A stretch of DNA of 64,000 nucleotides from Cryoendolithus antarcticus (taxonomy: Eukaryota > Ascomycota > Dothideomycetes > Cladosporiales > Cladosporiaceae). Positions within the stretch are counted from its first letter, which is position 1; each line of letters starts with the position of its first letter. Below, piece after piece: positions 1-11,136 of this stretch. The notes under the pieces are model-generated. The model saw only the letters and a program-made list of their open reading frames with translations. It did no database searches and was not told the origin of the DNA. Where the stretch lies: positions 744,001 to 808,000 of the forward strand of contig NAJO01000003.1 of NCBI GenBank assembly GCA_002077065.1. Direction: 5' to 3'. The translations under genes were made by a program, and so were the position numbers.

Positions 1-175
1 GACCAATGCGTGTAGTAAACCGTGGCCACATTCCGCTGACCTAATGCGCACCTCACGGTCCAGCTATCCAGTAACAGCACTTTGCCACCTCTCTGACACC
101 TTTGCGATTGCATTGCGTCTACCACCTTGCTAGCTCAAAACCGCACTGTCATCAGCTCTAGGTCTCCCAGCAACG

Positions 176-885
176 ATGCCCTCCGCCGTCACGCCGATCA
201 CGTCCCCTGCCCATCTTCGCACAATCACCTCCTCCAACAGCTACACAATCATAGACTTCTACGCCGACTGGTGTGGGCCATGTAAAGTCATCTCGCCGAT
301 CTTCGAGCAGTTGGCTGCACAGGAGAGTAAAGCGGGGAGATTGGCGTTCGTGAAGGTTGATGTGGATGCCCAGAGGGAGGTGGCCGGAAATTATGGCATA
401 AGCGCGTGAGTAGGGGGTTGGGGGGCCGACTAAGGGCAAAAGAGGGCACATGGACTGACACTTGAACCAGGATGCCAACGTTTCTCATACTTAAGGGCAG
501 CTCAGTGAAAGAGACAGTACGAGGTGCCAACGCTACAGCCCTACGGACAGCCGTGCTCTCAGCTGCTGCGGACGCTGCGAAGGGTCCCGCGAAGGGTGGT
601 GCTGGAGGTGCGACGTTCAGTGGGGCAGGGCGGGCGCTTGGTGGTGAGGGTGCGGCAGCAAAGCCTGCAACTGGACCAGCATTCACGAAGCCGAATGTGG
701 GTGCTATCGCGAGCAGTCCGGCGAGCTACAGTCAGGGGAGCGGGCTGCCTCAGACGATCGTGAGATTTGTGGGGCTGTATCTGCAGACATTCTTCACGTT
801 TGAGCCAGCGGCTACGGCAGAGACGAGCCCGTTCAGGATGCAGAAGCCTGGTGGGAATGGAGCAAGGGTGAGGACGGTGGGATGA
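176..885 (+). CDS. Thioredoxin-domain protein (2 exons)
   Basis: Join 176..405 and 471..885, giving 214 aa. The 65-bp intron has a GTGAGT donor and an ACCAG acceptor, and splicing restores an Ala codon so the fold continues. The thioredoxin domain occupies about residues 1-105. It has the active-site motif WCGPC in the context DFYADWCGPCK and the later Pro-Thr turn (MPTFLIL, the cis-Pro region). This predicts disulfide oxidoreductase activity on protein substrates. The C-terminal half is Ala/Gly-rich, probably disordered, and contains a short hydrophobic stretch (RFVGLYLQTFFTF) that could be a membrane or partner contact. A classical cytosolic thioredoxin is about 105 aa, so this is an extended fungal variant. 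The catalytic call is secure; location and partners are not evident. Confidence 0.9.
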
Positions 886-1218
886 ACGCTACTTTTGTGC
901 GATTGCTGATATGCTACGATACCCTCCACACCTTGCGCTTTCTCATTCCGCGCGGTCAAAGCGTTTGCCCTCGGCGCTACGCAGACTGCTTGTCCATTCT
1001 CCATGGTGCTATTGTGCAAACTACGAGCGTGTAGTAGGCCTCTGGCCTGGGACACACGTCAACGGCAGGCCTGCGAAAGCCTGAACGTCCTTGAGTGCTT
1101 CAGATCCACCGGTCAGAGATTTGCGCGCATGTTCATGTAAGTCTTCCGGACGCCAACGCAGTACGCTTGCGATTCTCCGAAACACACTTTCTCATCCAAC
1201 ATTGAACCAAGCCATCTC
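886..1218. other. Convergent intergenic gap
   Basis: This is the gap between the thioredoxin 3' end and the 3' end of the minus-strand F-box-like gene. I see no gene, RNA or repeat in it. Confidence 0.6.
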
Positions 1219-2444
1219 TCAACATCTGTCCCGGAAAAGAGTCGCACGTAGCTCACATGTGCCCCTACGCTGCGCGGTGGAGGAGAGCGTCGCGTCATCA
1301 TCCTGCAGATGGCTCAATTGGATGCTCCTGAGTAATGGAAAGGCTTGCAACATGGACATGAAGTCTTGCCAACCCGCGCAAAGTCCGTCGAGACTCATGC
1401 CATATATGTCCAGCTTCTGCAGGCCACGAGCACGCGTGAGAGCTACCAGCAGGTCTTTCACATGGAAGTGGCCTTCGTAAGAAGATAGGTCCTCGGGGCA
1501 AACGAAGTCATTCGCAAGCAGCAAGCTCATCATCTCGCCACCAGCGGACTCCACATTGCGGAAGTCTAGGTACAGTTTACGCACTGCTCCAGAAGCCTTG
1601 AGAAGGAATGCAGCGGATTGCACACGACTTGTATGGTCCCACTCTTCTTCGTTGGAGGGTCGTGGATTGAAGTTGGTTATGCTGAAGGAACCAACCGTGG
1701 CTAAGGTTGCAGTCAACTCCTCCTTAAAGTCCGTGATTAGATCTTCGAGATGATGCATGCCGTAGAGCTTGAGTGAGAGGTCGTTTACCGGTACGCGGCC
1801 AGCAGCCATTACGAAAAGCAACTCTCGGTGCACAGGGAAGCGCTTCAGATCGAGATCCTCAACTTTATCGTACTGTACCATACTGAGGGATAAGCTAATG
1901 TGACGCTTCATGCCGTGTAGTACACCCGCCATCAGCGCGGATGAAGGCAGACGATTATGACCGTCTCTGATGCTGGCATCAAGCAGATCCTCACAGTACC
2001 AGCGACCAGCGATCGACCAAGGCCATGGGCCCGCATGCCGCTGTTCAGGTACCGTCGGAATATTGTATGACCCTAAACCTTCCCTGACACGTTGCTGAGC
2101 TCTATGCAGCGAATCTTGTGTGATAGTCGAGACGTCGTCAGCGCTTTGATGCGCCGCCAACGGTCTTCGTCGTAGATAAAGCAGCCCAACGCAAAGAGAT
2201 ACTCGTCAGCAAAGAGGTCCAAAGCTGTGTCCTCGAGCGCTTTGCAGACAAGGCGCATTGTCGTCAACATGTCCGTCCGCTCCACAATGTCTTGAAGGAT
2301 TTCCAAGGGCAGGTCAAGCAACAAGATCCTTTGTCCCGATATCGGAATCTGTAGGTCGCAAACCTGAAGAGCGGTTGTAGTCGTGTCGTCGGTTGTGCAG
2401 ATGTTGGACTTTGCGGCCGAGCTCTTGGCGGTAGAATCCGCCAT
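1219..2444 (-). CDS. F-box-like protein, apparently frameshifted (paralogue of the next gene)
   Basis: Two overlapping minus-strand frames together match the neighbouring 403-aa gene. The first frame runs from ATG 2444 to about 2091. It carries an F-box-like segment (LLLDLPLEILQDIVER followed by LTTMRLVCKALEDTALDLF). The second frame continues to the stop at 1219 with divergent leucine-rich sequence, as in Leu-rich C-termini of fungal F-box-like proteins. The frames overlap at 2073-2160. A 50-nt intron at 2041..2090 (GTGTCA donor, ACAG acceptor) would join them in phase. However, its donor is weak and its branch site is too close to the acceptor. A one-base frameshift near 2075-2090 keeps a spacer close to the paralogue's length, including a shared [IV]PT motif. 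I therefore favour a frameshift: decayed gene or sequence error. F-box proteins usually recruit substrates to SCF ubiquitin ligases; no substrate can be inferred. Confidence 0.6.
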
Positions 2445-2922
2445 CCTTGTGGTGATATGCAGTGAGTCTGATTGTTCGTAGGCGGTGGTGTTAGATCGGA
2501 GAAAGCGTGTGTCAGCCTGTCGTGATGGGGTGAAGTGAAGTCCGTCGTGAAGTCGTAGTGAGAATACACTTAGCGTGCCTTCCGTTCTTGTGAGGAGCTC
2601 TGCTTCGTTTCTTCCCTGGTATGTTGTGCACACCTTGGGCAGTCGGTATTCAAAGGAGTCGACTGGTCCGTATCAATGCTACATGCGAAGCGACACCACG
2701 TATTTCCCCGGTCTAGTTCTACGCCCTCGGCATTATGACACCTGTGCTTGAGCGCCTATCGACTGCACCACGGTAGCAAAAGCATATTCGAGGGGCTTCT
2801 GAGAGGGCATGGCAGGCTACGAGGATCTGAAGTAATACTTTACCTTACGGCTTGACGAGAGCGAAATACCGGTGGCGGTACAGTCGATAACACCACTGCC
2901 TTGGTGCATGTCGAAGCGTGGC

Positions 2923-4134
2923 CTAATCGCTCTCCATTGCTTCGGTGTTCTCTTCCAATAAGGCCTGCATACCCTGCCCGAGTTGCGCCTGCGACGTCCA
3001 CTCTTTGCGCACTTCTGTGCCTGCAAACATCCAGCCCTTGCTAATGCGAGCATCGGTGTCGCACAGTCGTACTACGCGCAGACTATTCAGACGCGGTAGC
3101 ACTGACATTGACTCTAGCACAGTAGTCCAACGTACGCCTTCGGGGCTTATCAAGTCAATGTCCACCAGCATCAGGCTTGTGATAGTGGAGCTGCCTCGCT
3201 TGAAGACCTCGATCAGAGTCTTAATTTTCAGGCTGATGGCCGAAAGCTCAATTATCTGCAGACCCGGCCCTGGCTCTGCGAAGAGAAGACAGCGTACGAA
3301 TTGACGACTGTGCTCAAGACCGATCATGCCCTCCACCAGACTCATGCGGATCTTGAGGGCTTGGAGAATTTCGACAGCATCTATCGTTCGGCACGCCAAA
3401 GCAATATCTGCCAGGAAATGCATTGGCTCGACTCCCTCTTTAACATCGGCTGTGAAATCGACGTTGAGCTCTGTGAGGCTGTTACAGCAGACGAGCAGGT
3501 CGTCCTCATACTCTGACCCCTTGAAGTCCTCGAGCCCGCAGAGGCTCGCAAGGTCCAATGCTACCTTTGTCAAGGGCACGCCGGTCGTGGCGAGTGCGAG
3601 GTATACATCCCGATGGATAGTCGTCTTCCCAAGTGGGCTGGCGGTCAAGTCTAAGCTGATCAGCGGTGCGCGGGGAAGGCTCTTGGTGGCTCGGAAAACT
3701 TGAGTGATTAGCAATGCGCTGGGCATGTCCAGTGGATATATCGCGACCGCTGTCTCCAATAGTTGGCTCTCTAGGTCGTGCTTAACGTTGCTCGCCGTCG
3801 CGTTGTATCTCATCGCAGCAGTGGGCACTTCCAAAGGCCGACGATGGTCGATTGTACTAGACGTGAAATCGATGGAGCGGATGTATCGCGCCAGGCGGGG
3901 ACTGTCAACGATATTGCGCACTCGGCGCCGACGTTTCGTGTCGAGAATAAAGCAGTGTAAGCTAGATACATAGATTTTGGCGAGTACAATCAGCGAAGCT
4001 GCATCCAGGGCACTGCAAGTCAATCTGAGTGTCGGTGTCATATCTGAGTACTCGGCGACGGACTGTACGAGCTCCAGTGGGAGGTCCAGAAGTGTTGTGC
4101 GTTGCCCTGGTGTCCAGACGTGCTGTTCTGCCAT
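2923..4134 (-). CDS. F-box-like domain protein (intact paralogue)
   Basis: Single exon of 403 aa. The start ATG at 4134 fits the family because the F-box-like motif begins only about 13 residues in (LLDLPLELVQSVAEYSD, then LRLTCSALDAASL). The remainder is leucine-rich without a clean repeat register, as is common in fungal F-box-like proteins of unknown substrate. It lies head-to-tail with, and resembles, the gene at 1219-2444: both have F-box, a basic RRR-type segment, then [LI]EDL[IV]-type blocks. This indicates a local tandem duplication. The predicted role is substrate recognition in an SCF E3 ligase. That rests on the F-box-like motif alone. Confidence 0.75.
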   Translation of the reverse strand: MAEQHVWTPGQRTTLLDLPLELVQSVAEYSDMTPTLRLTCSALDAASLIVLAKIYVSSLHCFILDTKRRRRVRNIVDSPRLARYIRSIDFTSSTIDHRRPLEVPTAAMRYNATASNVKHDLESQLLETAVAIYPLDMPSALLITQVFRATKSLPRAPLISLDLTASPLGKTTIHRDVYLALATTGVPLTKVALDLASLCGLEDFKGSEYEDDLLVCCNSLTELNVDFTADVKEGVEPMHFLADIALACRTIDAVEILQALKIRMSLVEGMIGLEHSRQFVRCLLFAEPGPGLQIIELSAISLKIKTLIEVFKRGSSTITSLMLVDIDLISPEGVRWTTVLESMSVLPRLNSLRVVRLCDTDARISKGWMFAGTEVRKEWTSQAQLGQGMQALLEENTEAMESD

Positions 4135-5027
4135 TGTAAAGTGTGTGCGCTATATCGGTACGGTCGCGGTCACCAGTAGATCCCTCGATGCTGTGAGTCT
4201 GTAGAATAACAAAGAGAACTTGAGAGATTCGGACGGCAGTGACTTAAAAGCCTACCTGGGTCCAACACGCTTGGGGACGCATTTGCATCAGACGAAATGC
4301 CATCCCACTAATTCGTCGCTAGCCTTCGGAGGACAGCGTCCTCATATCCGATTACATACTTATCGCAGGACCTCACCAATGTAATCTGTTCGTGGAGCAA
4401 CCGCATTGCAGTAAGAAGAGTTCGCAAAGTACTGATCGCGAAGGCAGACTGCATCTTCCCTAGCTGGGTCCTCTCGATAGATTTGTTCGGGCACTCCAGG
4501 GATCGTTGGTCAGTATGGCATGACTCTGATCCCGCACACGAGAGACGCCTTCCCTGCTCACTTGCGAGACTTGTTAGCCATCTCAGGTGCGGCAAGAAAG
4601 TTCACAGATCTGCCTCGAGGCTCAGCATCACGTCTCCGGAATCACATTTCCCTCTCGTAAACTTAGCATTCGCCATGGCCAGTCCGCTGGACGGAGGCGA
4701 GATGACAGGCGAAGATGGAGCTGAATGCCGGTAGGTGTATTCGGAGAGAGACGAACCCTGGACGGACATTTGATGTCGCCGACGGCAAACAACACGATAT
4801 TGACGATGCTTGGCCAGGCACGGCCAGGATGGACTTGTCTCCGGTTCCGAAGAACCCGAGAGTTCAATGTCGTCACAGCCAAAGCTCTCTGTCTGTCATT
4901 CCAATGCAGTTAGGACTGCGAGCTGTAAGCATGTGAATGCGAGTGAGAGAAACCACAAGTATCCATCGTCCCCGTTTCCTTTCAGCTCAATCCATTCCTC
5001 TTCATCCTCTTCCCGATACCACCCACC
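4135..5027. other. Divergent intergenic region
   Basis: This 0.9-kb gap separates divergent genes (F-box-like on minus, DUF1295 on plus). The last 50 bases before 5028 are pyrimidine-rich (TTCCTCTTCATCCTCTTCCC), typical of a fungal core promoter or 5' leader. Short open frames here have no recognisable family. Confidence 0.5.
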
Positions 5028-6068
5028 ATGTCATCCCTCGTGCACACCCTCCTAAATATAACCGCCTACCGAAACCCATTCCTCCGCACCCTCGTACCCA
5101 GCATAGGACTTGCCTTTGGCATTCAAGCTGCGGCAGCCATTCCCTCGATCCTGCTGCAAACGGAGCGATTCTACGATCTCTCCGGCAGCTTGACCTACAT
5201 CTCATGCACAGCACTATCGCTCTACCTGCCCACACTACGCGCTCGCTATGCCGCATTGACCGCAGCCACCGCGCCAGCATACCCGAGTCTGCTCTCTAGC
5301 TTGACGAGCAAAGGTGGCTTGAATGCATGGAACTGGCGACAAGTCGTGCTCAGCGCAGCTGTGACGTTCTGGGCTGTGAGACTGGGAAGCTTCCTCTTCG
5401 GCCGCATCACAGCAGACGACGGCAAGGACTCTCGCTTCGACAACATCCGTGGCTCTCCGCCCAAGTTCTTCGGCGCCTTCGTCGCGCAAGCGACATGGGT
5501 ATCGCTCTGCCTGATGCCCGTACTCGCACTAAACTCGATCCCCGCTACTGCGCTCGCAGCTCTACCATTCTTCACGATCACGGACATCATTGGCATTGCA
5601 CTTTACATCGGCGGCATCGCGTTCGAGGCTACGGCTGACAGGCAGAAGAGTCAATGGCTGAAGGAGAAGAAGGCGAAGAAGCACAGCGAGGACTTCCTGA
5701 CCAGGGGACTTTGGAGCAAGAGCCGGCACCCGAACTACTTCGGCGAGAGCACGTTGTGGACTGGCATTGCTACGACTGCTGCTGGCGTGATGTTGACTAG
5801 CGTTGGACAGGCTGGCATGGGATTCAGCGGAGGACTGGCCGGAAAGGTCGGCGCGTTGGCTATGGCAGGTGTCAGCCCGGCGTTTGTGACGTTCTTGTTG
5901 CTTAAGGTGAGTCGTTGATAGTCGTGTGATAGCTGGCGGTCGATACTGACTACAATCTAGGTTTCTGGCATCCCGCTGAGCGAGAACAAGTACGACAAGA
6001 GGTACGGTGACCGGAAGGACTACCAAGAGTGGAAGAAGAACACCCCGATGTTCGTCCCGAAGTTGTGA
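5028..6068 (+). CDS. DUF1295 / steroid 5-alpha-reductase-like membrane protein
   Basis: Join 5028..5906 and 5961..6068 (54-bp intron, GTGAGT/CTAG), 328 aa. Several hydrophobic segments mark a polytopic membrane protein: near residues 15-45, 55-70, 105-130, 155-200 and 235-290. The diagnostic C-terminal motif SRHPNYFGE lies near residue 240 and is followed by a short hydrophilic tail (KRYGDRKDYQEW). Both are characteristic of the DUF1295 branch of 5-alpha-reductase/ICMT-like proteins. Members are thought to be NAD(P)H-dependent reductases or methyltransferase-like enzymes of the ER. The substrate cannot be told from sequence. The start ATG follows a CT-rich leader and has A at -3. Confidence 0.88.
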
Positions 6069-6290
6069 GACTCGAGAGTAGGCACACCCATGACAGGGAC
6101 AGTCTTCTACAAAGATAAATGAAAATCTTGAATCTCCTTCCACCCGGCATGCTGCTCGGTCCTGGTGAGCTAGACGTTGCAACGCTTCCCCAACTCCGGG
6201 CTCTTTCGTGCCTGTGCAATTTGCCACATCTCTCAGTCCTCACCTGCAACGGACAGGACCTACGTCCCATCAAAAGGACAAAAGGCTCAG

Positions 6291-6313
6291 CGACACCTGA
6301 GAGATTCGAACAC
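6291..6313 (-). pseudogene. 3' end fragment of a tRNA-Ser
   Basis: These 23 bases match the 3' terminus of the tRNA-Ser at 6460-6482 at 22 of 23 positions. The match covers the T-loop TTCGAAT, the 3' T-stem strand, the acceptor strand and the discriminator G. The T-stem 5' strand is mismatched here and no D-arm or anticodon arm is found upstream. It therefore looks like a tRNA remnant, not a second functional gene. Confidence 0.5.
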
Positions 6314-6459
6314 CGGTGCAAGCCTACCGATGCTCGCGTCCCATGGAGTTCAGGCGGGCGTTTTGTAATAGGGCAAAATAGCGACCAATCCCCATTTCGT
6401 TACATCTCCTCTCTGCGCCCACTCCACCTCCATTACAAAGCAAAACGACAAAACAATTA

Positions 6460-6581
6460 CGACACCTGAGTGATTCGAACACTCGCTCCCGAGGGAACTG
6501 GCTATCTAATATCCATAGAAGAGCTGCTTACTACGCATGTAGGATAGCAGGCCAGCGCGTTAACCACTCCGCCAAAGTGCC
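6460..6581 (-). tRNA. tRNA-Ser(GCT) with a 41-nt intron
   Basis: The cloverleaf folds by eye. The acceptor stem GGCACTT pairs with AGGTGTC (two G-U pairs) and is followed by discriminator G, as in serine tRNAs. The D-arm is GCG...CGC around GAGTGGTTAA. The anticodon stem CTGGC/GCCAG encloses loop CTGCTA plus one base, giving anticodon GCT (reads AGC/AGU). A 41-nt intron sits directly 3' of the anticodon. A long variable arm (CCC TCG GGA hairpin), the hallmark of a type II tRNA, precedes T-arm GAGTG-TTCGAAT-CACTC. The mature length would be 81 nt before CCA addition. Confidence 0.92.
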
Positions 6582-7697
6582 GGAGGATAGTGACGCAGTT
6601 CTCATAGACATATATATACAGAAGATCACGAGCGGATCCTGCCCAGTCGCTTGTCACTCGCCCGGAGCAGATCTGACGACTTCTTTCGTGATCGAACGTC
6701 CGGATAGATGTAGTTCTGATGTGAAGCCATGTCTTCCAGTGCGGCGCAAAGACCCGCCTCAAGCGGGGCAAACGTGTGGCTGTGGATCCACCCTGCTCTG
6801 ACAGCGGCAGCTTAGAAAATATCCGAGAAAGCAATGCTCCAAAGCGGTAAGCCCAGACAACTCCAGTATGGAATGGACAGACAACAACGAACCGTTGGCA
6901 TATCGCATGGTGCGTTCGTCGACTTCGCGTTGTTGTGCCCCGTACCAGACGTTGCTCGAGATTCTTGCGACTGCCATAGAAGATGCCAAGCTCCAGGCAT
7001 GGTGACCCAGTGGGGCTACGCACAGTAGCACTCCTTAGCTACGGACAGCAGGTGGCGTTTTAGCGCTGCGGAAATGAAGTAGGTGACACTGTCTCTCTTT
7101 TGCGTATCTCTGCCTGCATTACACCTGCACCCGACCAACTATCTAATTCCAAAAGCTCGGCAGGGACATCAGATCGTTGTGAAGCGCCCCCCACCGCTGC
7201 AGAGTGAACGCGGCTCGAAAGAGGCCTCGTCGTCGCTATGTAGTTGCAGGACACGCGCGGGCCGCGGTACGTGCCGCGCCTAGCGCAGCTATGCACTGTC
7301 CGCAACTGAGAAGTCCTACTATCCGTAGCCCCACGGATCCAGCAATACTCTGATGCGGTAAACCCGAAGAAGTCCTGTGAAAGACAGTGATGGCGAACGA
7401 CCAGCACTAGCCGTTTCACGTTCTGCATCAGACGTCGACTACACACCGTGCTCCTGACAAGATGCTGCTTTCTATCCTATATACTGTAACAGCGAAAGAT
7501 GCCGAGCCTCGTACATGTGAAGTGACCTAGCCGGTTCGTGGCGTATCGATCGGCGGGGAGTTCCTACGTCACCCTTCCACGACTCCATCGAAGGATGTTG
7601 GTCTTGGCCAAGTTTGAGGCTCATACTGTATTGGCCTCGTCAGGAAAGTTAAGCGGTACGGCGCTATCTCATCTATCTCTTTCATCTAACCCGTGCT
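6582..7697. other. Intergenic region upstream of the proline-rich gene
   Basis: This 1.1-kb gap lies between the tRNA 5' end and the start at 7698. It holds only short open frames on both strands without family resemblance. It probably contains the promoter of the downstream gene. Confidence 0.5.
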
Positions 7698-9224
7698 ATG
7701 CCGCCGTATAACAATCCTGTCCAATCACCTCCAACACCGGAGAAGAAACGACGCCTGTCTCATCTTTTCGGAGGCAGGAAGAAAGAGGACCTGGCGCCGC
7801 CAGCCATGGATGAGAAGCTGAATCATCAGTGGTCGACTAGCACCAACGGTGGAATCGCAGCGGACTCGGCGTATGCCTCCAGTGATGGACCCTCGTCGAA
7901 GCGCAACTCGAGGGCGGATATTCAGCCAATCGAGAACAATGGCAGGATCGAAGGTGTTTCACAGGATCGAAGTTTGGACGTGAACAATCGGACGGGCGAG
8001 GTCTTTGATCACGAAACGGGAGAAGTGGTGAGCACGGTGACCACCACAACTACGACGACGACAACAACTGTCCATAAGGGCGCCGCCGCAGGTAAGAAAG
8101 GCACGACAGTTCAGGTCGAGACCCACAGGCAGCAACAAGAGAACACCCAGCCCACGCACACCCAACATCCGGAAATTGCAGAAGCTCCGGGTGACAGACC
8201 TAGACGAGAAGAAAGTCTACGTATAGCAGAGAGCCAACGACAAGCGCAGCACAATGTTGCCCCTCCACTGAGTGACACATGGCAAGACCCGCGCATGTCA
8301 CCTCCTGCGCGAAACCCCAATAGGAAGAGCACAGAGTTCGCAGATGGCTCGAGTCCATACAAGCACAACTTCAGCTACCCGAGTCGGACGGAGCTGAAGA
8401 ATGATGAGAATCCTGTGTCACCTATCTCCTCACCTCCACCACCTCAGCCCAGCTTTGGCTTCGGCGGAGGGTCCTCGTCCTTTGGCGGAGGCTCTTCCTC
8501 TCGACCGAAGAGCACACTTGAGAACCTGAAATCGGCAGCGATCGGTCTGCACGTAAGTGATCTTCCTCGCGATAAGCGCATTCCACTGCTCCATATACGC
8601 TGGCGTACTGACTGAATTTCCCAGGGCGTTGGTGAAACCCTCCGCGGTACCTTGAACAACGAAGTCGACTCCCGCTTCCCCCGCCACAACGCCGAGAAAG
8701 CAGCGGCAGCCGAGGCCAAGAATCGCTCAACCCTCGACCGCGGCAACGCCGAGCTCGCCCGCTTACAGGCCTCTCGCAGCCATCAGAATCCCAACCCCGT
8801 GCTCAATGACTGGGAGCAGCAACGTGACAACCGCAGCGGTGCACCCCAGATCCCACCTCAGCAGTTCAACCAGGACCGCGCGCCCTCCCGCAGCCCGCGG
8901 CCGCTGGGGAGGACTGGAGCAACAGATAGCTTCCCGCCTCCTCCACCCGGTCCGCCACCAGTACCAGGGCCGGCTACTTATAGACCGACCGGTGACTCCG
9001 CCTTCGGTGGACCCTCGGGGTTTGGCGGGCCGCAAGAGAAACTGGGTGGACCGCCAGAACCTGCAACTACGCATCCTGCATTTCGACCGAGTTATGAAGC
9101 CGAGGATGAGATCCATCATGTACAGCCTACGTTTACGCCGGAGAGTAGTGGGACTGCGGCGCCGGCGAAGAAGCAGAGTGGGTTCAGGAAGCTTATCAAG
9201 CGGAGGGCGGTGGGTGGTTCCTGA
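7698..9224 (+). CDS. Proline-rich, largely disordered fungal protein of unknown function
   Basis: Join 7698..8552 and 8625..9224 (72-bp intron, GTAAGT/CCCAG), 484 aa. I do not recognise a catalytic fold. The sequence opens with a basic RRLSHLFGGRKK segment and contains a run of nine threonines. A compact segment follows across the splice junction (LKSAAIGLHGVGETLRGTLN) and is the part most likely to be conserved. Downstream are Pro/Gly-rich stretches (PPPPPGPPPVPGP) and a strongly basic C-terminus (KKQSGFRKLIKRR). The two basic ends could bind acidic membranes or nucleic acid. That is inference only. Confidence 0.85.
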
Positions 9225-9491
9225 TTTGAATGTGTTCGAGGGGATGTGTGCCTGACAATAAGGCAGAATTGATTCAATACGCAGTACGAAGCCTTCGGCA
9301 CCGGAACCGTATGGGAGGACTAGCGAGAACACGAGATCTCGACTTCGAGGAAGCAAAGCCAAAGGCTTTGAATATGTTGCATGGCTTGGCGTACAACGGA
9401 GTGATCGGATCTATTGTATAGTATATGGACGGCTACATATAAGCAGATCCTGTACTTCTCCTAGAGATCTCTTCGCGCTTCCTCCATGACC

Positions 9492-10467
9492 TCAGTAAGT
9501 CCCTGGATGAACCCCAATCCTCCCCCCATCCGTGACCATCACCTCCCCGTTCAGATACGCCCCCGCCCTGCTACACATGAACAGCACCACCCCCGCGAAA
9601 TCCTCCTCGCTCCCAGTCCTCTCGGCAGGACTCTTCTCCTTCGCCATCACATGCGCCCCTGCAAACGCGTCCTCATGCCCTTCAACGCCCTGAAACTTGT
9701 CCATGGAGCTCGTAGACTTCTGCGTCATTTCCGAAGGGTACAGCCCCGGCGCTATGACATTGGCACGAATGTGGTAGCCAGACTGCGAGAAATGGGTGGA
9801 GAGCATTTTGACGAGATGATTAGCGGCGGCTTTGCTTGTGCTGTAGGCAAAGCTCGAGGCTAGGTGTCGCGAGAGGCCGGCGATGCTAGTAGTGACTAAG
9901 ATCTGTGAATCCTGCGGTACATTCCTCTTCTTATTCCCCGCATCCAGCAAGTCCAGGAATGCCAACGCGGTGTAGTACACTGCCGTGTTGTTCACGTGAA
10001 GCGTCTGCGTGAAATCCTCCATCGAGGAGTCGAGGAGAAGGCGTTGAAATTCTACTATCGAGGCCGGAGGGCCGGATTGAGGAAGCAGAGAGGCAGCGGG
10101 AGGGCCTGAAATACCGGCGTTGGCGAAGAGGAGGTTGATGTAGCCTACTTCCTCGCGGATCTGGGAGGCGATGCGGAGGAGGTCATCTTTATTGGAGACG
10201 TCGCCGACGATAGCTTTGATACTGCCGTTGACGCCGGTTTTGACGGCGGCATCGAGGGTGGCTTGGCGGCGGCCGATGATGTAGACTGCTTTCGCGCCTG
10301 CATCAAGCGTCAACGGGTGTAATGTGCGGTCAAAACTTTATCAAGTATCTACCATTGGCATCCAGTGCTCGAGCGGCGTATAAACCTAGACCTGATCCGC
10401 CTCCCGTGATCACGGCCACGAGACCGTTGACGTTAAAGAGATCTTGAGCTTTGTTGAGGAGTGCCAT
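9492..10467 (-). CDS. Short-chain dehydrogenase/reductase (2 exons)
   Basis: Complement of join(9492..10297, 10353..10467), 306 aa. The 55-bp intron (GTAGAT/TGCAG) splits a Gly codon just after the first beta-alpha unit. Rossmann signature TGGGSGLG lies near residues 21-28. The classical NAG motif (LLFANAGISG) follows, then the catalytic Ser in TTSIAGL, and Tyr/Lys in YSTSKAA. A C-terminal G-x-D-G segment (VMVTDGGR) matches classical SDRs. It should be an NAD(P)(H)-dependent oxidoreductase of a small alcohol or ketone. The cofactor loop (IIGRRQATLD) has Arg residues that favour NADPH. The substrate is unknown. The start codon at 10467 precedes the fold by a normal distance. Confidence 0.93.
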
Positions 10468-11136
10468 CTTGTTGCAAAGGTACTTTTGATTGAAGAAAGA
10501 GAGTTGTGTCCAGAAGAGAGGATAGAGGACTGAATACTTTGTTACCTTATGACTGATCACCATGAATGGACACACTTGATGCCGAAGCACAGTGGCGTCA
10601 TTCACGCTCAAAAGCTCCAGATCGATCAGTACCATTTTGGAGCAGGTTGTCAACTGGCATATCAAGCGACTTGAGTACTTCCCATAGGTGTGTGGAGGTG
10701 TGTGGATCATGCAGTATGTATCGTGAGCTCGTAAGTAACAGGAATGCTGTGTGGAGCGCTCGGCTGCACCGGACGAGCACTGTAGCCCACAACCCCTTCC
10801 ATGCCTGGACGTGAGCCTTGCTGGAACTGATGTGTTGCGGTCCATGTCCTGTCCGTAGCAAATGAGAGATAGCATGCCAGGCAGGTCCAGTCTGTGATTC
10901 GCATGCTCAGCTTCGAGACAGGCGTAGATGGCAGGCTTCAGAGCTGTAGTAAGTCAGACGCCATGAGCCTTATTCGCGCCATTCCTCGCACGAAGACTTT
11001 CGTGCCGTTGAGACACTCAATGTCCCACGCTCCGAAGCCGTCCGTAACATGAAGCAGTTCGTCGGCAACGCATCGCGCGGACGCGTACATAATTCCTCCT
11101 TGCGTCCATGTGCACCCTTTCCTTCGCCTTCTCGCA
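10468..11136. other. Intergenic region upstream of the SDR gene
   Basis: This 0.67-kb gap contains the presumed SDR promoter (minus strand). Open frames on both strands are short and unrecognised. Confidence 0.5.

Noticed and set aside
5562..6227. 221-codon antisense frame over the DUF1295 gene 3' end
   Set aside because: Leu/Arg/His-rich shadow of the sense gene and its intron.
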